Source of the DNA: Desarmillaria ectypa
Lineage: Eukaryota; Basidiomycota; Agaricomycetes; Agaricales; Physalacriaceae
Assembly (NCBI GenBank): GCA_030407005.1
Contig: JAUDYN010000011.1
Coordinates: forward strand, 1,850,501-1,914,500
Direction: 5' to 3'
Length of the DNA: 64,000 nt
Part shown: piece by piece, positions 10,709 through 23,562 of the stretch
Layout: each line of letters starts with the position of its first letter
How positions within the stretch are numbered: the first letter of the stretch is position 1
Notes under the pieces: model-generated
What the model saw: only the letters and a program-made list of their open reading frames with translations
What the model was told of the DNA's origin: nothing
Databases searched by the model: none
Program-made: the position numbers and the translations under genes

Positions 10709-13202
10709 ACCGCGGTGGTGGATGAGTAAGGAGAATCGGCCCTTCGGACTGACGTTCCCGATTTATATCGGTCATCTAGGGTTGCTGAGCTTTCTCAGGC
10801 AGGTTTTCGAGGTCTGTTCGGCTCGGAGACGTGCTTCCGTCTCGACGATAAATAGACTTTTCGTAGTTTCTAGCAGGCAATGTGCACATTTTAATGTAAA
10901 AAACATGGATTAACACAGTACCTATCCTCATAAACATGAGTCCCAAAAACCCCTCATAACGGCGAGATGTTCATATTCTTTCTGTAAGAGCTTTTACGTA
11001 ATAAAGCTAAGTTTACTGCCGGGGCTATCCGACGAAATCAGGAAAGTCTTTAGGTCGCGACGCGTATCTACGCAACATTCTATTGAGATACCAAATGCAC
11101 TGCGCTTCCTACGGCCGTCGCTTATAGTTTCCTCCTTTCTATTTTATTTTTATTTATAGTGGTATATAAAGTATAGCACCTGGTAATCGAGTCCCTCGCG
11201 TGTTTGCGAGGGTTCCCTGGTAATCCCGGAGTCCCCACTACTCACTAACTCGAGTCGTTCGTGCTTACCGTACTCCAACATATTCTTCTGTGCTGTCCAT
11301 TTCCAACGGACATATTACCTGCTGTATTCAGCCTTCATAAAATCGGAGAATCAGGGCGCCTGCCAGGGAAACAGGTACATTCCACCGGTGAAGTTGAGTC
11401 TTGTGATACACAAGTATCAGGCACTCATTCACCGGGGAAAGGTAAAAACCAACAACAGAGATGTAAACTAACACATCAAAACTAATATGAACTCTTTGTG
11501 ACATTGTTGCTCGCTGGATTAGTGCCATTTCCAACCACGAGGTATATCAGTGAGTGAGGCTCAGTGAACAAGCGTCAAGACTTTCAAGAGTCCGAAAGTA
11601 CAATGGCCTTGGGCTGTGATCGTACGGCCCATATATTGTCCAAAAAAATTGCTTGTAATATAAATTGGACTGGTCAAATATATGGAGAAGATACAGCATA
11701 TCGTCATTCCAGAAAGAAGACCCTGATAGAGGTGTAAGGTAACTTCAAGCAGGTATACTTCTGTCTCCTCGTATGTACTACTTTCTATGGAATAATGGAC
11801 TTGAACCATGAATTGGAGGAGAACATCCGATTTTAGTGATGACAATTTCAAAATCATTGTGAGGCCAGGTGCCGCATCATGAAATCTATCTAATGACAAC
11901 TACCAAGGAAGCGACATGACTTTTCCCGTACTTTTCCTAGTTGCAGCACACTGATTTTTGGAATGCAGATGCTCTAACATCATGCCCACTCTCTATCGAG
12001 CAATCTTTATTGAGTGTCTGTCTACAATATTTGTACTAAGTGCGAGCGTTGAATGTGCCGGCGAAAGATGGCGGTCCAACAGGCTCTGCCTCAGATGCGG
12101 TTCTGGAACCAACAATCAGTCCAACAACGTCTTCACACTATTCACACTATATAATCTCTACATCATGCATTACCTACCTATAAACGGTATGGACAGCTCT
12201 TAAATTGCTTCAATATTAGCACCATACTGGAGAAATCACTAAAAATAGACCTATAATCCGGAAACGGAGACGCACCTTAGAGCCGCTTCAAACCGATTTG
12301 TGTTACGGAAATCGAAAACCTGCAACCCTAGTAGTCCAAAAAAAATTCCCTCCCCTTGCTGTTACCTGAACTTTAGATGACAAAGCCGGTCCTCGCAGAA
12401 GATAACAATGATCCATGTCATTGATCCTTTGACTTTGAAAACAGGAAATTTTTGCATCAAAAAAACACCTCTATAAGTGATGTTAAGGATACTTCATGAA
12501 TGCAGTCCGAGTCCGTTAAGCTTTCCAGATCTAGAGCCGTAAATACTCCCCTTTTCAAGGGAAAGCAACAGTCTGAGGTGTGGTTTGGCATGAAATCCGA
12601 TAGGAAGGCTGGTACACTCCCCCGTCCGAGGAATGAAGTGTATGCAATCAGACTTGGGTTTTTGCACCACGAGAAGATGAAAACGCAGATATGTGAAACA
12701 ATGCTAGCATTGTAAGGGGAAGGAAACGGCCAGGAAGCGGCATTAGCATGCGAGGGAAATATGTTTCAAGGTTTGAGTTTGAGTACGGTAAACGATCGGG
12801 AAAAATAGAGGAAAACATGCCTTCTGCCGTGTGTCAAATGATCTGTAGCATGAGAATGAAGGACTCCTAATTTACCTGAAGGCTAGAGCTATCATTGAGA
12901 ACGTCCAAACAAGTAGCAGAAACCGCTGACCTTAAACCTAGAAAAGTTGACATGCATAATGCCCCACAGTTTAGGTCGGACAATGACTTTATAAGACTCC
13001 AAGATTTCTTTTATAATAATACAAACGTATTATTTGTGGGACGGATATTCCGAAGCGCATTCGAGAAGTTTTCCTGCAGCAATAGGGGGTTATCGCTGAA
13101 GAAAAGTAAGAGGCTAGATGGCCAAGCTCAAGTTCGGTCTTCCGGTCCGATTACCGCACCTGGGCCGTCACTGTCACGTTCATATCTCCGACCGCAACCA
13201 AA
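10709..13202. other. 2.5-kb AT-rich intergenic region
   Basis: It lies between the divergent dehalogenase and F-box genes. Short open frames exist (for example 11261-11485, 11561-11899 minus, 12895-13206), but none has family resemblance or a consistent splice pattern. It contains the small hairpin at 11179-11225. Confidence 0.35.
11179..11225. repeat. 7-bp hairpin flanked by 10-bp direct repeats
   Basis: CCCTCGC (11193-11199) and GCGAGGG (11206-11212) form a perfect stem with a 6-nt loop. The unit cctggtaatc occurs on both sides, at 11179-11188 and 11216-11225. It may be the footprint of a small mobile element or a UTR structure. Confidence 0.4.
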
Positions 13203-14534
13203 ATGACATACAACCTTCGTTCTCGCAAGCGCGTAAGGTACTCGACACCTGGATTTGAAATATCACCACAACGAGAAGCAAGAAATACCGTCCGAGCCGG
13301 CCTGCCCAGTCTTCCCATTGAACTACTTCTTGAAATATTTTCCTACTGGCCGTCCATTCCGATATCTTGGCCCGAATCCCCTGCTTTATTCCCAAATATT
13401 TACCTCGAGCGGTCACATACGATCCGGGCTTTGACTCAGACATGTACATCGCTTCGTGCGATTCTTCTGCCTTTGGCATGGCAGAATCTGGAAGCCTGTG
13501 CCAGTAGAGACCTCCGGAACGAAGGCCGTCCTAGTCGACGTTCAAAACCCTCTCTGGCTGAAAAATATGGTGACGAAGTGGCCACCGAGTTGGTACGACA
13601 GGCCGAAATCGTCACTATCAGAAATCCAAGCCTTGCAACCCACGTGCAGTATGTTCCGCTCGTCCCATACATATATGGATGTTCTGAATGATTTCAGGAC
13701 GGTGTCTGTCACGCTCACAAAAATTTATGCTACGCGGGTTTTTGAGGAATTCGCAAGATGCCTGACGTTGCTACCAAATATCAAGACCTTGCAGATCTTC
13801 GGACTTGAATTCGCAGGCGCCGAGACAAAGCTTTCTCGAGCATTCGCTTCAGTGATTCTTCCCTCTGTGAGGAGACTAGCCGTGCCCCATGAAGGTGTCG
13901 CACTATTTCCCAGCGTCCCAAACGTCCTCGACATCACGTTCTTCGCTCACAGCCATATGTACCACACCGAATATTGTGCTAGTTCTGTAGCGAGGCACTT
14001 TCCTCATATAGAGCGTCTGCAATTCCGAGGGCCTCTGATGGCTACGCAATTGGATAGTAAGGTCTACCATGTTTCTACTGTGACAGTTATCGACTAATCG
14101 TAAATTGACTGCTCAGGGCTCACTCGTAAGCTGCCAGAGCTGCGCGAACTGGGTCCCATTGGACTCGACTGTTACATTCCTATGTCTCGTCGGAGGGAAA
14201 TCGTGCCATCAGTGCGACCTTTAATTATCTCTTTAAGCTGCTCCAACGTATTTCACTTTGTCCTCAGACCTCCCTTGAATGCCTCTCTCGCCTTGAAAGG
14301 ATTCGCGTTCTGTGTCTAGAGATCGGCGGACGGATGATGCATGGAGGAGCGCCGAATTTATCGTTGTACCGTGAACACATTACACTCGTGAAGGAAATTT
14401 TACGTCAAGCCCCTGCTCAGAGGCAGGAGCTCAAGAAGGTCGTCATTCGGTGCCCTGGTTCCACGCGGATGTATATCGGTAAGGGAGCGGAAAGTCTTGA
14501 AGAAGTGGTGTATAGTAATCCCAGCACGGAATGA
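13203..14534 (+). CDS. F-box protein, tandem copy 1 (intact)
   Basis: Exons 13203-13648, 13698-14056, 14117-14211 and 14268-14534 give about 388 residues. The F-box-like segment is at ~34-55 (GLPSLPIELLLEIFSYWPSI). It is followed by a helical region and leucine-rich stretches (TLLPNIKTLQIFGLEF, RKLPELRELGPIGLD, LERIRVLCLEIGG). Agaricomycete F-box proteins of this layout are thought to recruit substrates to SCF ubiquitin ligases; the target is unknown. The last intron has two possible in-phase donors, 14203 (gtgcca) or 14212 (gtgcga), both using the acceptor at 14267. I chose 14212. The splice pattern is supported by the broken paralogue at 15964-17157, which has the same exon order. No stop or frameshift is needed. 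Confidence 0.8.
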
Positions 14535-15963
14535 GTTGTAGATTGACTTCCCGACGAAGAGCTCGAGGTTCTATGGGATGTGACCTAACAAATGCAATAT
14601 CTAATGATGAGTCACCAGATGAGCCCGACTAGGTTATGCCGGATTAACATCACGACAGTGTCCCTGCTTGTCGCTGTGGCATAGTTCTGATCGTTGACGC
14701 CGGGTAGTACGAGCCTTCCCCCCGCCACCTCTACCCTTCCTTCCACCATTTCTCTGCTGTTGGGCCAACGTACTCACGATCGGCCTGATCGCCGTGTCCT
14801 GCACGTGCCGTGCGGCAGTCTCTGTTCCTCCGGGGGTATAGCGGTCCCAGACTCCACAAGTCGAGGTTGTGGAGGCAGCGTTGAGCCAAACTCCGTGGTC
14901 GTGCGTCACCAACAGGATCCTACCGTTGATACTGATGCATATATACATCCAGCACCTGTAAATCTGACGGGAATGGACGTCTGGCTTCTTCAAGTGTATG
15001 GAGGCGCTCACCAACCATTTATCTTCGCAAGTACTGTTTATGACATGACTGCAGTGATTGATGCTTTGCCGACCCAGTCATCGTCCGTTCTCCAGTCTCT
15101 TGATGGACTAAACCCTACACGGTGCGCTGGACAATAATGAAACCTGTATCTGCTTGACTTCCAATCGCTGACAGACCTTCGATTGTCGGAACTATTTCAT
15201 CTGTCCGTTCTTCTATTGCATGGCGAAGTTCACGCTGGTCAAAGGCTAGATGATGTTCTGTCGTCACCGAATTGTCCGAACTCCGTTGATCATCTGCACG
15301 CAGAGCGACCATGTTCAACAAGCGTGTACTTACCATGAGTTTTTCCTACCCTAGGCTATCTTTTCCCCTTCCGAGCACTTTAGCGGATTGCGTCATTAAT
15401 ATCAGTAAACTGGATGCGATCTCTCTTTTCAGTATGCCAATAGGCATAACTGGAGATTAATATATTCTCTCTATTAAGCGACGACGCATTCCCAACAGAC
15501 CCACTTGGACAATAAACTGAGCCTTTGCGAATGCATGTATTTTCCAAAAGAGGAAATTATGTTCCTTGCGCGTGTATACCATCAGCTCTCACCGTAGCTT
15601 TGCATACCCCAACGCTGCATTAATGCCTTCGGCAAAGGGCATTTACAAAACGTCGGAAGGTCAGTGAGTATCCAGGTTCGTTATTTGTAGGTTTCGGTCG
15701 GTTTAACAGTGTACGCTCCCCAAGTCTACGGATGGCTTCAACTGCTGACGTCTTGATGCTGAGATCCGTAGCTGCTGAGGTAATGAGTCTTAACTTGAAC
15801 AAATGTTACTTCAGAAGTTCAGATCCAGATTTTCGAGGACCTATCACGTGACCTTGATAGCGTAATGGTATATAATAAACCACCGAAGAGAGTAGCGGCC
15901 ATTTTCAAGTTTACTTGTTGCCTCTCGCGTCCGCTGTTATTTTGCTCGTACAAAATCTGTACC
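14535..15963. other. intergenic region between the F-box pair
   Basis: Overlapping open frames occur on both strands at 14634-15336. The minus frame contains a Gly/Arg-rich stretch (GGRKGRGGGGKARTTRRQR) and an acidic segment, but I could not build a convincing spliced gene, so it is not called. Confidence 0.3.
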
Positions 15964-17157
15964 ATGGCATATAAACTGCGATAGCGGAGGACCTTCTCTC
16001 AGGCAGAGCAGAATGCTCACCAAGAGCTGCTGTTAACGGGAAGAGCAAATATGACCGTTTTACCGAACGAACTACTTCTTGAAATCCTTTCCTATTGGCC
16101 CTCAATTCCGATACCCGCCAAGGGCCGACGCGTCTTCTCCGAACAATATATTCTGCGTTTCCATGCTCTTCTGGCCCTTTCTCAGACCTGTTGCTCACTT
16201 CGGAACGTATTCTTGCCGCTTGTTTGGGAACGCCTCGAAGCATATGCAAGCCGAAAGCCACTGTTATCTCCTCACTGCAAGCTCACTCTCCCTTGGGAGA
16301 AAGAAGTTGCCACCAAGCTTATTCAACAGCTTGAGGTGGTAATTGTTAGGGACCCTACCCTCGCGGTGTATGTTCGGTACGTACATGTCGCGACCTATCA
16401 CGCTCAGGCCTAAGTGATCTTAATACAGTACAATATCGGTGACGTTGTCGCGGTTCTCAGCTGATACCATGTACTTGGAATTGGCGCCTCTGCCCAACCT
16501 TCACACACTCCAGATTTGTGGAGTAGGATCCTAAGGCCTTGTATGAAGCTTTCCATGGATGCGTGTTTAAAACAGTCAAAACACTGGATTTCCCTTCGAA
16601 CAGCTACACTTTATTGTTGTGTTGCCCTGAAGTACGAAACGTCACTTGCACCATTGGAACCGAATCAATGGATGGTATAGTGAAGATAATGATCAAATGC
16701 TGCCAACAGATTGAAAGCCTCGACTTGTGCTTTTTGGGTGACGGACAGCTGCTGCAAAGCGAGACCTTTGCATGATGATGCTATGCTTTTTCACTAACTG
16801 CATATATAGTTATGACGCGAAAGATGAAGGCGATACGTGACCTTCGTACAATCAATCTTTGCGGTTCGCATATTTCAATGGTACGCGCCACGACTGTAAA
16901 GGCCTCGCATTATTCTAATCCATAAATAGGCTGATCTGAAGTACCTCAGTCGTTGGAAGAATCTGTGGACCGTACACTTGCAGATACCTAAATATGCCAT
17001 TCATAAGCATCCAAAGGTCCTGCATGATATGGTGGAATGCGTCAGAAAGGTCCTCCGTGCTATTCCAGCTGGGGAGAACGAAATGAAGACCCTCGTCGTC
17101 GATTTTCGTGATAGAAGGAGGATGTACAGGGCGAAGGGCACTGATCCACTTATTTAG
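15964..17157 (+). pseudogene. F-box protein, tandem copy 2 (broken)
   Basis: This is a paralogue of the gene at 13203-14534 with the same architecture. Its first codons (ATG 15964, MAYKLR) match copy 1 (MTYNLR), but codon 7 is TAG. The frame continues to NELLLEILSYWPSIPIP, and an in-frame ATG at 16051 could restart translation. Exon 1 ends at 16376 and exon 2 begins at 16439 (TISVTLSRFSA, cf. TVSVTLTKIYA). A TAA at 16532-16534 coincides with a +1 shift near 16530, after which the homologous frame resumes (LYEAFHGCVFKTVKTL). Later exons are about 16810-16880 and 16930-17157, ending in RRRMYRAKGTDPLI. Two independent lesions indicate a pseudogene, although a shorter product from 16051 cannot be excluded. 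Confidence 0.75.
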
Positions 17158-19346
17158 CTCATCCTTTTGTGATATATATAGAATGAGATATTTTCCTCCC
17201 ATACTTGGCGTCCGCAGCGTTCTCGCTGCGCCCCATCGCCACACTGCGGCATCGCATTAGTTGCCGTATGGCATTCATTGTCTTATTACCACCTTGGGAT
17301 CAAGCGCTTCGACCTAGAAATTTTCCGAAGGTGTCGCAGCCGTAAAGGTGACTCGTTCCCTCGTTACATTGCAAGGCGCATGGCATCATGGTAAAGTGCG
17401 GTTCTTCCAGCGAGAGTCATCTGCGCCATAGCGCAGCACCTACCATTAGTATCAAGCTTCAAGTTGATGCAAAATCGGCATTTTAACTCGATTTTGCCTG
17501 GTTACCAGAGAAACCTATGGAAACTCCGGACCGCCTTCATCTAAAGGCCTCCATGATCACTAGACCGGTAACAAATACAGCGGTTCCCCACATTCGAACC
17601 CAGAATCCACATACGCCCATATATGTAGAAGCGTCGAGTGAAAACAATGGAAGCTGTTCATCATTTTAAATGAACAGCACAACTAAGATGGCTGTATAAC
17701 ATGTATTCCCCATTTACGTCCTTCAGCGTACATGTAATTGTTCAAAGCTTCTCCCTTGGAGGTGCTGTTGGATACGAGATGTGACAACGTTACCTGGCAT
17801 CGATACTGATTGAAGTCGGCCATGATTACACTCCTTCCCCCTTCCATGAGGAATCACTATTCTCCGTAGAAGTCGACGTCCATCCGCACCATGCGCCACG
17901 CTCCGGTCTGATTCAAAAAGGATAGCCTGCCAATCGGTCTCTGGATGCCTCATCTTCAAGCGAAAGTATCTCATTATTTATGGCGGAAAGTCTCTGCTGA
18001 CAGCGAGACGAGGGATGACAGTGAGGGCAAGAGCGAGAAAAGACTCGGAACCCTGGGTAAAGTAAAAATAGAAGAAACAAAAATAGACGTCGGGGCAGGG
18101 AAGACTCGATTCTAGAATTGCTAGATCAATATACGGACGTCTCAACGGTAGGACGGGTAGAAGGATGTCGAAGCGACACAACAACGCGACCCTTTGTTGT
18201 CGAGCTAAGTACGGTACAATCCAAGCGAGTCAAATGCTAATGGACTAGATACTAGTCGGAGGGACAGAATTCCTGAAGGCGTCCAAAACGGCAAGGAGCC
18301 CTGCAGGAACCTGTTGATGGATACAAGACTCGTGTTTCAATTGGCCGAGGCTCGTGGTTGGTACGCCAGCAGATGTTGATGAGGCATTGTTCGTCTGTGT
18401 GCAAAGAAGGAACCCGGCAAGACGTCGGTGATGAAGAGAACCGCCACACTAAAGAATGCAAGTAACGGCGCTAGGTCGTAACTGTCACAAAAATTTTACC
18501 TTGTTATTCGCCAGTATGGCCGTAGTGGACTTGACCGTCTTGATATCGGAATAATCATGTCTTGAAATTGCCGTCGTGAGGGATGTTTCGTAAGAGTGTA
18601 GACTGTACACAATGCACCTTAGCAACAGCATGCTATACCACCAATCCGGAGCAAGGTCAAATTGATTCTTTGCGACTAGCAACGGACCAGTGGCCAGTTA
18701 CAATGGCTAACCTTCGCCACGTGAGAGAAATCTGATGAGCACCACTGAAGCGGGGACTTTGCTTACAATGTCATGTTTTGATGTCGGAACCTCTTACCGC
18801 CTGTGCAAATGATCGGAGAGTGTGGGATTGGAGCATGAAAAGAACGGGGTAGGAGAAGTTCGAGCACAAGCACCCATCAACCGTACAAGTTTTGGATGGA
18901 AAACGCAATGAAAGTGTGTTCCGCACAATGTGCCTCGATCATCTTGATAAGATATGAATTTTTTGTAACAAATAACCCACAAAATTTAAAGGAGAGAAGG
19001 ACGACCAAGAGATGAATCTATACCAACAGCATCGATGCGTGGGGCTTTAAGGGACAATCGGACAATGGCGGCACAATTGCCATCCGCAGAACAAATAGAC
19101 AATACCAGTACCGAATGGGGAAACTAGATGACATTGATATTTGTTTGTACATGAAAAGTATAAAAAGGTCGAGGTATAATGATTAGCCTCCGTCGTCCTC
19201 GACTTTTTGCTCCCATCTCTCTCTTGACGCCCTCCCTCCCCCCCGCCGCGGCCCTCATCTCCTTCCTTCACGCCAACAGTCTTTTCGCTCCGGAGCATCT
19301 GACTGATATTTGTATTTTCCTTTTTTACCGACCCACGACAACAACG
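17158..19346. other. intergenic region with one weak minus-strand model
   Basis: Between the F-box pseudogene and the LPMO. On the minus strand, a frame around 18682-18500 could splice (donor gtaaaa, acceptor ctttag) into a frame running to about 18250 and ending DAFRNSVPPTSI, but no start or family is evident. The LPMO promoter occupies the right end. Confidence 0.3.
19159..19166 (+). promoter_or_regulatory. TATA box upstream of the LPMO
   Basis: TATAAAAA lies about 180 bp before the LPMO start codon, followed by a pyrimidine-rich leader, as is common for strongly expressed basidiomycete genes. Confidence 0.4.
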
Positions 19347-20486
19347 ATGATGGCATCCTTTCTCCTCCCCTTACTTGCTGCATCCTACGTCGCCGCCCAC
19401 GGATACGTGCAGAAGGTGACTATCGATGGTACCGAATACACTGGACCTGCCGTCGCTTCTGGTAGCACCGATGGAATCACTCGCCAAGTCTCCACTCAAG
19501 ATCCCATTAAGGGTGCGACGAATTCCGATCTGACTTGTGGGCCAGGTGCCCTGGCAGCCACCCAAGTTGCCAATGTTAATCCCGGCAGCACTCTGTCGTT
19601 TTTGTGGACCGGTGCTAGCGGCTCACCAGTGAGTATCAATTTCGTGGACTCGCAATATTAGCTCAACTCCCCATGATAGTGGCCCCACAATGTCGGACCA
19701 ATGATGACCTACATGACCAATTGCGGCGATTCGTCGTGCGCTGACTTTGATCCCACGGGCGCAGAATGGTTCAAGATTGAGGAATCTGGGAAGACCGGCG
19801 GTACATGGGCACAAGCCGCTCTCAGTGCGTATCCTATTTCAGCTGTATTTTTGTTTTTCATTTCCTGATATTAACTCCAGTGACTGGCGCCACTGCCGAT
19901 GTGACCATCCCAAGCAACCTCGCTGCTGGCAACTACCTCATCCGCCACGAGATAATCGCGCTTCATAACGCTCAGGCAGAGGGAGGCGCAGAGTTCTACG
20001 CTTCGTGCACTCAGCTCAAAGTGGGGGGCTCTGGTACCGGTACTCCTTCCAACAATGATCTCGTCAAGTTGCCCGGAGCCTACAGCGACACTGATCGTGG
20101 TATTCTGATCGATGTATGTTTGTCCCCTTCTCCCACTACCGGCCCGGCTAACAGTTTTCAAGGTCTACACTGACAGCACAAGTGACTCCTATACTTTCCC
20201 TGGCCCTGCAGTTGTCGACCTCGGCGGTGGCAGCTCTAGCGCATCCGTATCTGCTTCCGCCTCTCACCCTGGTTCGGCTACCTCCACCAGAAGCCATTCA
20301 TCGTCCAGCGCTGTACCCACCTCTAACGGCGCGTCTTCTGGTTCAACGGGAGGCTGCAAGCTCAAGAAGAAGCGTTCAATCACCAACAATACCGCCATCC
20401 TCACCAAGAGGGAAACCGTCGCGAAGAGACCCCGCCATCTATCTAGGGTCATGCGCGGTTTGGATTTTTCTTCTCATATGCATTAA
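19347..20486 (+). CDS. AA9 lytic polysaccharide monooxygenase (GH61), secreted
   Basis: Exons 19347-19628, 19680-19824, 19881-20113 and 20163-20486 join to 327 residues. A signal peptide (residues 1-17, ending YVAA) exposes His18, the mature N-terminal copper ligand (HGYVQ). The second ligand is His97 in WPHNVGP, and the axial Tyr is Tyr182 in EFYASC. AA9 enzymes oxidatively cleave cellulose or related glucans outside the cell, using copper and an electron donor. The catalytic domain is followed by a Ser/Ala/Thr-rich tail and a basic C-terminus, with no CBM1. Oddity: the family's second-sphere Gln, two residues before the axial Tyr, is Glu180 here, while the partner His171 is kept. The adjacent ATG at 19350 is an alternative start and makes no practical difference. 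Confidence 0.93.
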
Positions 20487-23400
20487 CGTGCTAGAACGCG
20501 TCTTTTGCTGGCACGCTAGCTCGTGTTTTTGTTCTGGCATGCTAGTCCATGTTTTATTCCCACTGCGTGTTTGATACCTTTTTACATTTTATATTCTCCT
20601 ACGTCTGCTCACGACCATGACCTCCCACTCTCATTAGTTATTTGACACGCTCTTGTAATGCTATCACTCATTATCTGCTCTTATCTAGCACGGCTAGTCC
20701 GTGATATTGTATTCGGTTACATGGTTGTAGACTAGATATCACATAACACACGTAGTACGCATTGAATGCATTGGTCATTGATTGATCATCAACTAAACGT
20801 TAAAGTATACTATCGATCGACTAGAAGTGTCAATTTTGATGCCTTTGCTTCTAGCAGCCGCGATTCTTTCTCGTTTTACCTTAGATTTTTTTCTAGGATA
20901 CCTATTCGTGTCCTTGATAATACCGCCTACCCGTCTGATAGGTCTCGTTCCCACAAAAATAGTCAGGAGTTTTTCGAAGGCTCACCGATCAGACTTGACA
21001 CTTGCCCTGCAAAAATTGACCACTTACGCGCCGGTACCATTCCGCAGCAGTCACGCTCTTCTGAAACTTTGCAAAATGCAGGTATGATATTCAAACAATT
21101 GTTTTACCAAATTTCCGCGGTAAAGTCTCAAAATTGAGGAAACAAGGCACTGGGGACATTTGGATTGACACTTGTGGTCGATCGATAGTAGGTCTTAGAT
21201 TTGAGATAGATTTACTATATTGGGCTGGTGCCTCTGAGACTGTATAACCTCGTATAACCTCCTCACCTCATGCTCGTGCAAACTGTGATAGAATAGAATT
21301 AGGTCGCGAGGTCGCCTAGACGGACTCTCAAACCATATTAACGGCGTTGGTCGCACATATGGAGGCAGGCAGTCTAGCCAAAGACTAGGCAATGCATGCG
21401 CCCACTATGTTCACCAACATTGATACGGTGTCATCGATGAGTCCCTCGACTCGAAGCACATTGAAAACTCGTGTTATTGAACAAGGATAATGGCGGAGTT
21501 AAATCCCATGAGGCGGCGTCCAAGCCACCGCCTCCATGCGATTATGTAGGTTTTCATCTATTTAGGGTCGATGGCCAACCAGAAGGTTTAAATTCCGGCA
21601 CTAAGCCACCATGAGGCTACAAACGAGATTCCTATACCATGTCATATGAAACTGAGTTGTAATAAGTCACATTCATTGTGTAACCAAAACCCTGTTTACA
21701 GGTGGTCGGTATGTAGGACTATAGTAAGTAGTAATACGCCACTGAATGACCTTCGCCATGCAAAAGCAAAAAAAGAAGCCTTCCATGAGAAAGCATACAC
21801 GCTTGAACCGATCAGAGCCTACCTTTCGAGACACGTGAATCCCCGTTGATGTTCTCGCCTTCTGTGAAGTTCCGACTCCCGGTACATTGACGAACTAATG
21901 GCATACACGCGCGTGACCAACGAAACGCGCTGTAGTACCCTTGACAGGATATTCACCCTTCAAGGAAACAGGCTAGGTGGCTTTGTGGAGTGCCTCCGCA
22001 GAGGAGATACCCGAATTAAGGTATGGAGGAAGTACTCAGAAGGACTTGCCGGATAAGCATTGCAGATGACCAAGCTCGCTCACTATAATTCGGCGGAGAC
22101 ATATCATCATCTTCAAAGAAGTTTTGATACCAGCATAAGCGCCTGTGCTTTGGCAGATCGGACAGGCGAAATGTTGTCGACAATCGAAGGTCTGCTACGA
22201 AATAAAATGTGCAGACACGCGTTTTGTTATCGTCTGCGGTCAATAAGAAAAGCAGTGAAACAGACAGCCGGCACAGAGGGGTTGATATCTCCGGTTTCAT
22301 CGCGTACCGCACCCTAGTCTGACCCATCTCAAAGCCAAAACAATGGTGGGTGGATTTGTGCATATTCAGGAGCCGGAAGTCTATCCGTGCGGCGAATTCG
22401 GGCAAAGGACGGACTCAATGGTGATGGCGTCGCCATTGAGTTCAGTTCAACGGTGCGCAGCTCTGAAAAATTCAGCAGTGTGCTGGGTCTTTCATAAGAA
22501 GAATGTGACAACGGCACGAACGAGATTCGAACGAGGCGCAATGAAACAAGGCGGGCGAGCGAAATGTTTAGGTAAAGCTCTAAAAGCGTCGAGCGGCAGC
22601 AGAAGCGTTGTCGTTCGTCGAAGCGATGGACACGCCCACGGATGGAACACAGGAGCACTTTCGCCCAATGGCAGAGAGATTATGGGCAAAGAAAGGAAAG
22701 GAACGACGGGAAGATGGAATGAAGGATGCGCCTCTTTATACTCGTCGGGAGGCGGGCGAGGGATCCGCGCACGATGATCAGAACGCGTCATAAGTCTATG
22801 ATAAATGCGTCATTCAGGAGGCCCGAGAAGCTCCCACCAAAAAACCCTGATTTTTGGCCTCAAATATGCCAACTTGGACAAAGCTCCAGCCTGTCCGTCC
22901 GGGAAAAGTCGCGGGCCAAATTCCGGTCGTCATTCACTGCTGGAGCTGGTACATTTTCTCCGCAGACAAACAAGATCTCAAAATGTCGTGACATTTTATT
23001 TGAACTTCTAATGGCAAAAATGAGTCAACAAAAGCAACTTGAAAGATGAGATATTTTGCATACAATTTTGGGGTAAGGAATAGAACCAGAAAAATGGGAT
23101 GAAAAGGGCGTTTCCCGCGGTCAGAACAAAGGAAACCCCTTTTCGTTCGCAGAAAAGATTTGGTATGCGAGAGGAGCGCTAAATAGAGCTAGTTTTTCAT
23201 TGTGTTTTCCGTATCCCATTTTTGCAGCGTTTAAAGGGGCAGAAACGTCACAACATTTTCAGAATACGTTTTTCCGTCCTGAGAGGAACCAGCCCCAGTA
23301 GTGATTGTCCCTCTTAAAGCGAAATTTTGTGGATGAGATTAGGTGTCACTTTCGGCCTCTTCCGCCAGATCCCAATAGGTCTTCGCTTGAAGTTCTATGC

Positions 23401-23562
23401 GCTTTACCACAGAGAAGGACCCGTCACCCCAGAGGTCCTACTTAAACTGCGGATAAGGGTTGCAAATTTCGGGGAATACCTTGGCGGGAGCTTCCCGGCG
23501 CCTCTTCCAAGTAGACAAGTAAGCGATCCTGTTGCGCGCAACTAAAAAACAGACAAATTATC
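20487..23562. other. 3.1-kb region without a confident gene
   Basis: After the LPMO 3' UTR I see only unsupported short frames on both strands (for example 22016-22405 minus and 22343-22777 plus). The right part contains the dispersed repeat at 22931-23306. Confidence 0.35.
22931..23306 (+). repeat. dispersed repeat, copy A
   Basis: This ~376-bp element is the reverse complement, with scattered mismatches (roughly four in five bases match by eye), of 28096-28471. Shared blocks include gacattttatttgaacttct, gcaacttgaaagatgagata and cattttcagaatacgttttt. No coding frame is conserved. It may be a MITE or a solo piece of a transposon; no clear terminal inverted repeat was seen. Confidence 0.75.

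Noticed and set aside
14117..14220. Frameshift in the first F-box gene
   Set aside because: An intron from 14212 (or 14203) to 14267 restores the frame, and its position matches the intron in the paralogue.
17585..17605. tRNA-like T-loop (attcgaaccc)
   Set aside because: The flanks do not form the T-arm, acceptor or anticodon stems. Other TTCGAA matches (5131, 22525) also fail.
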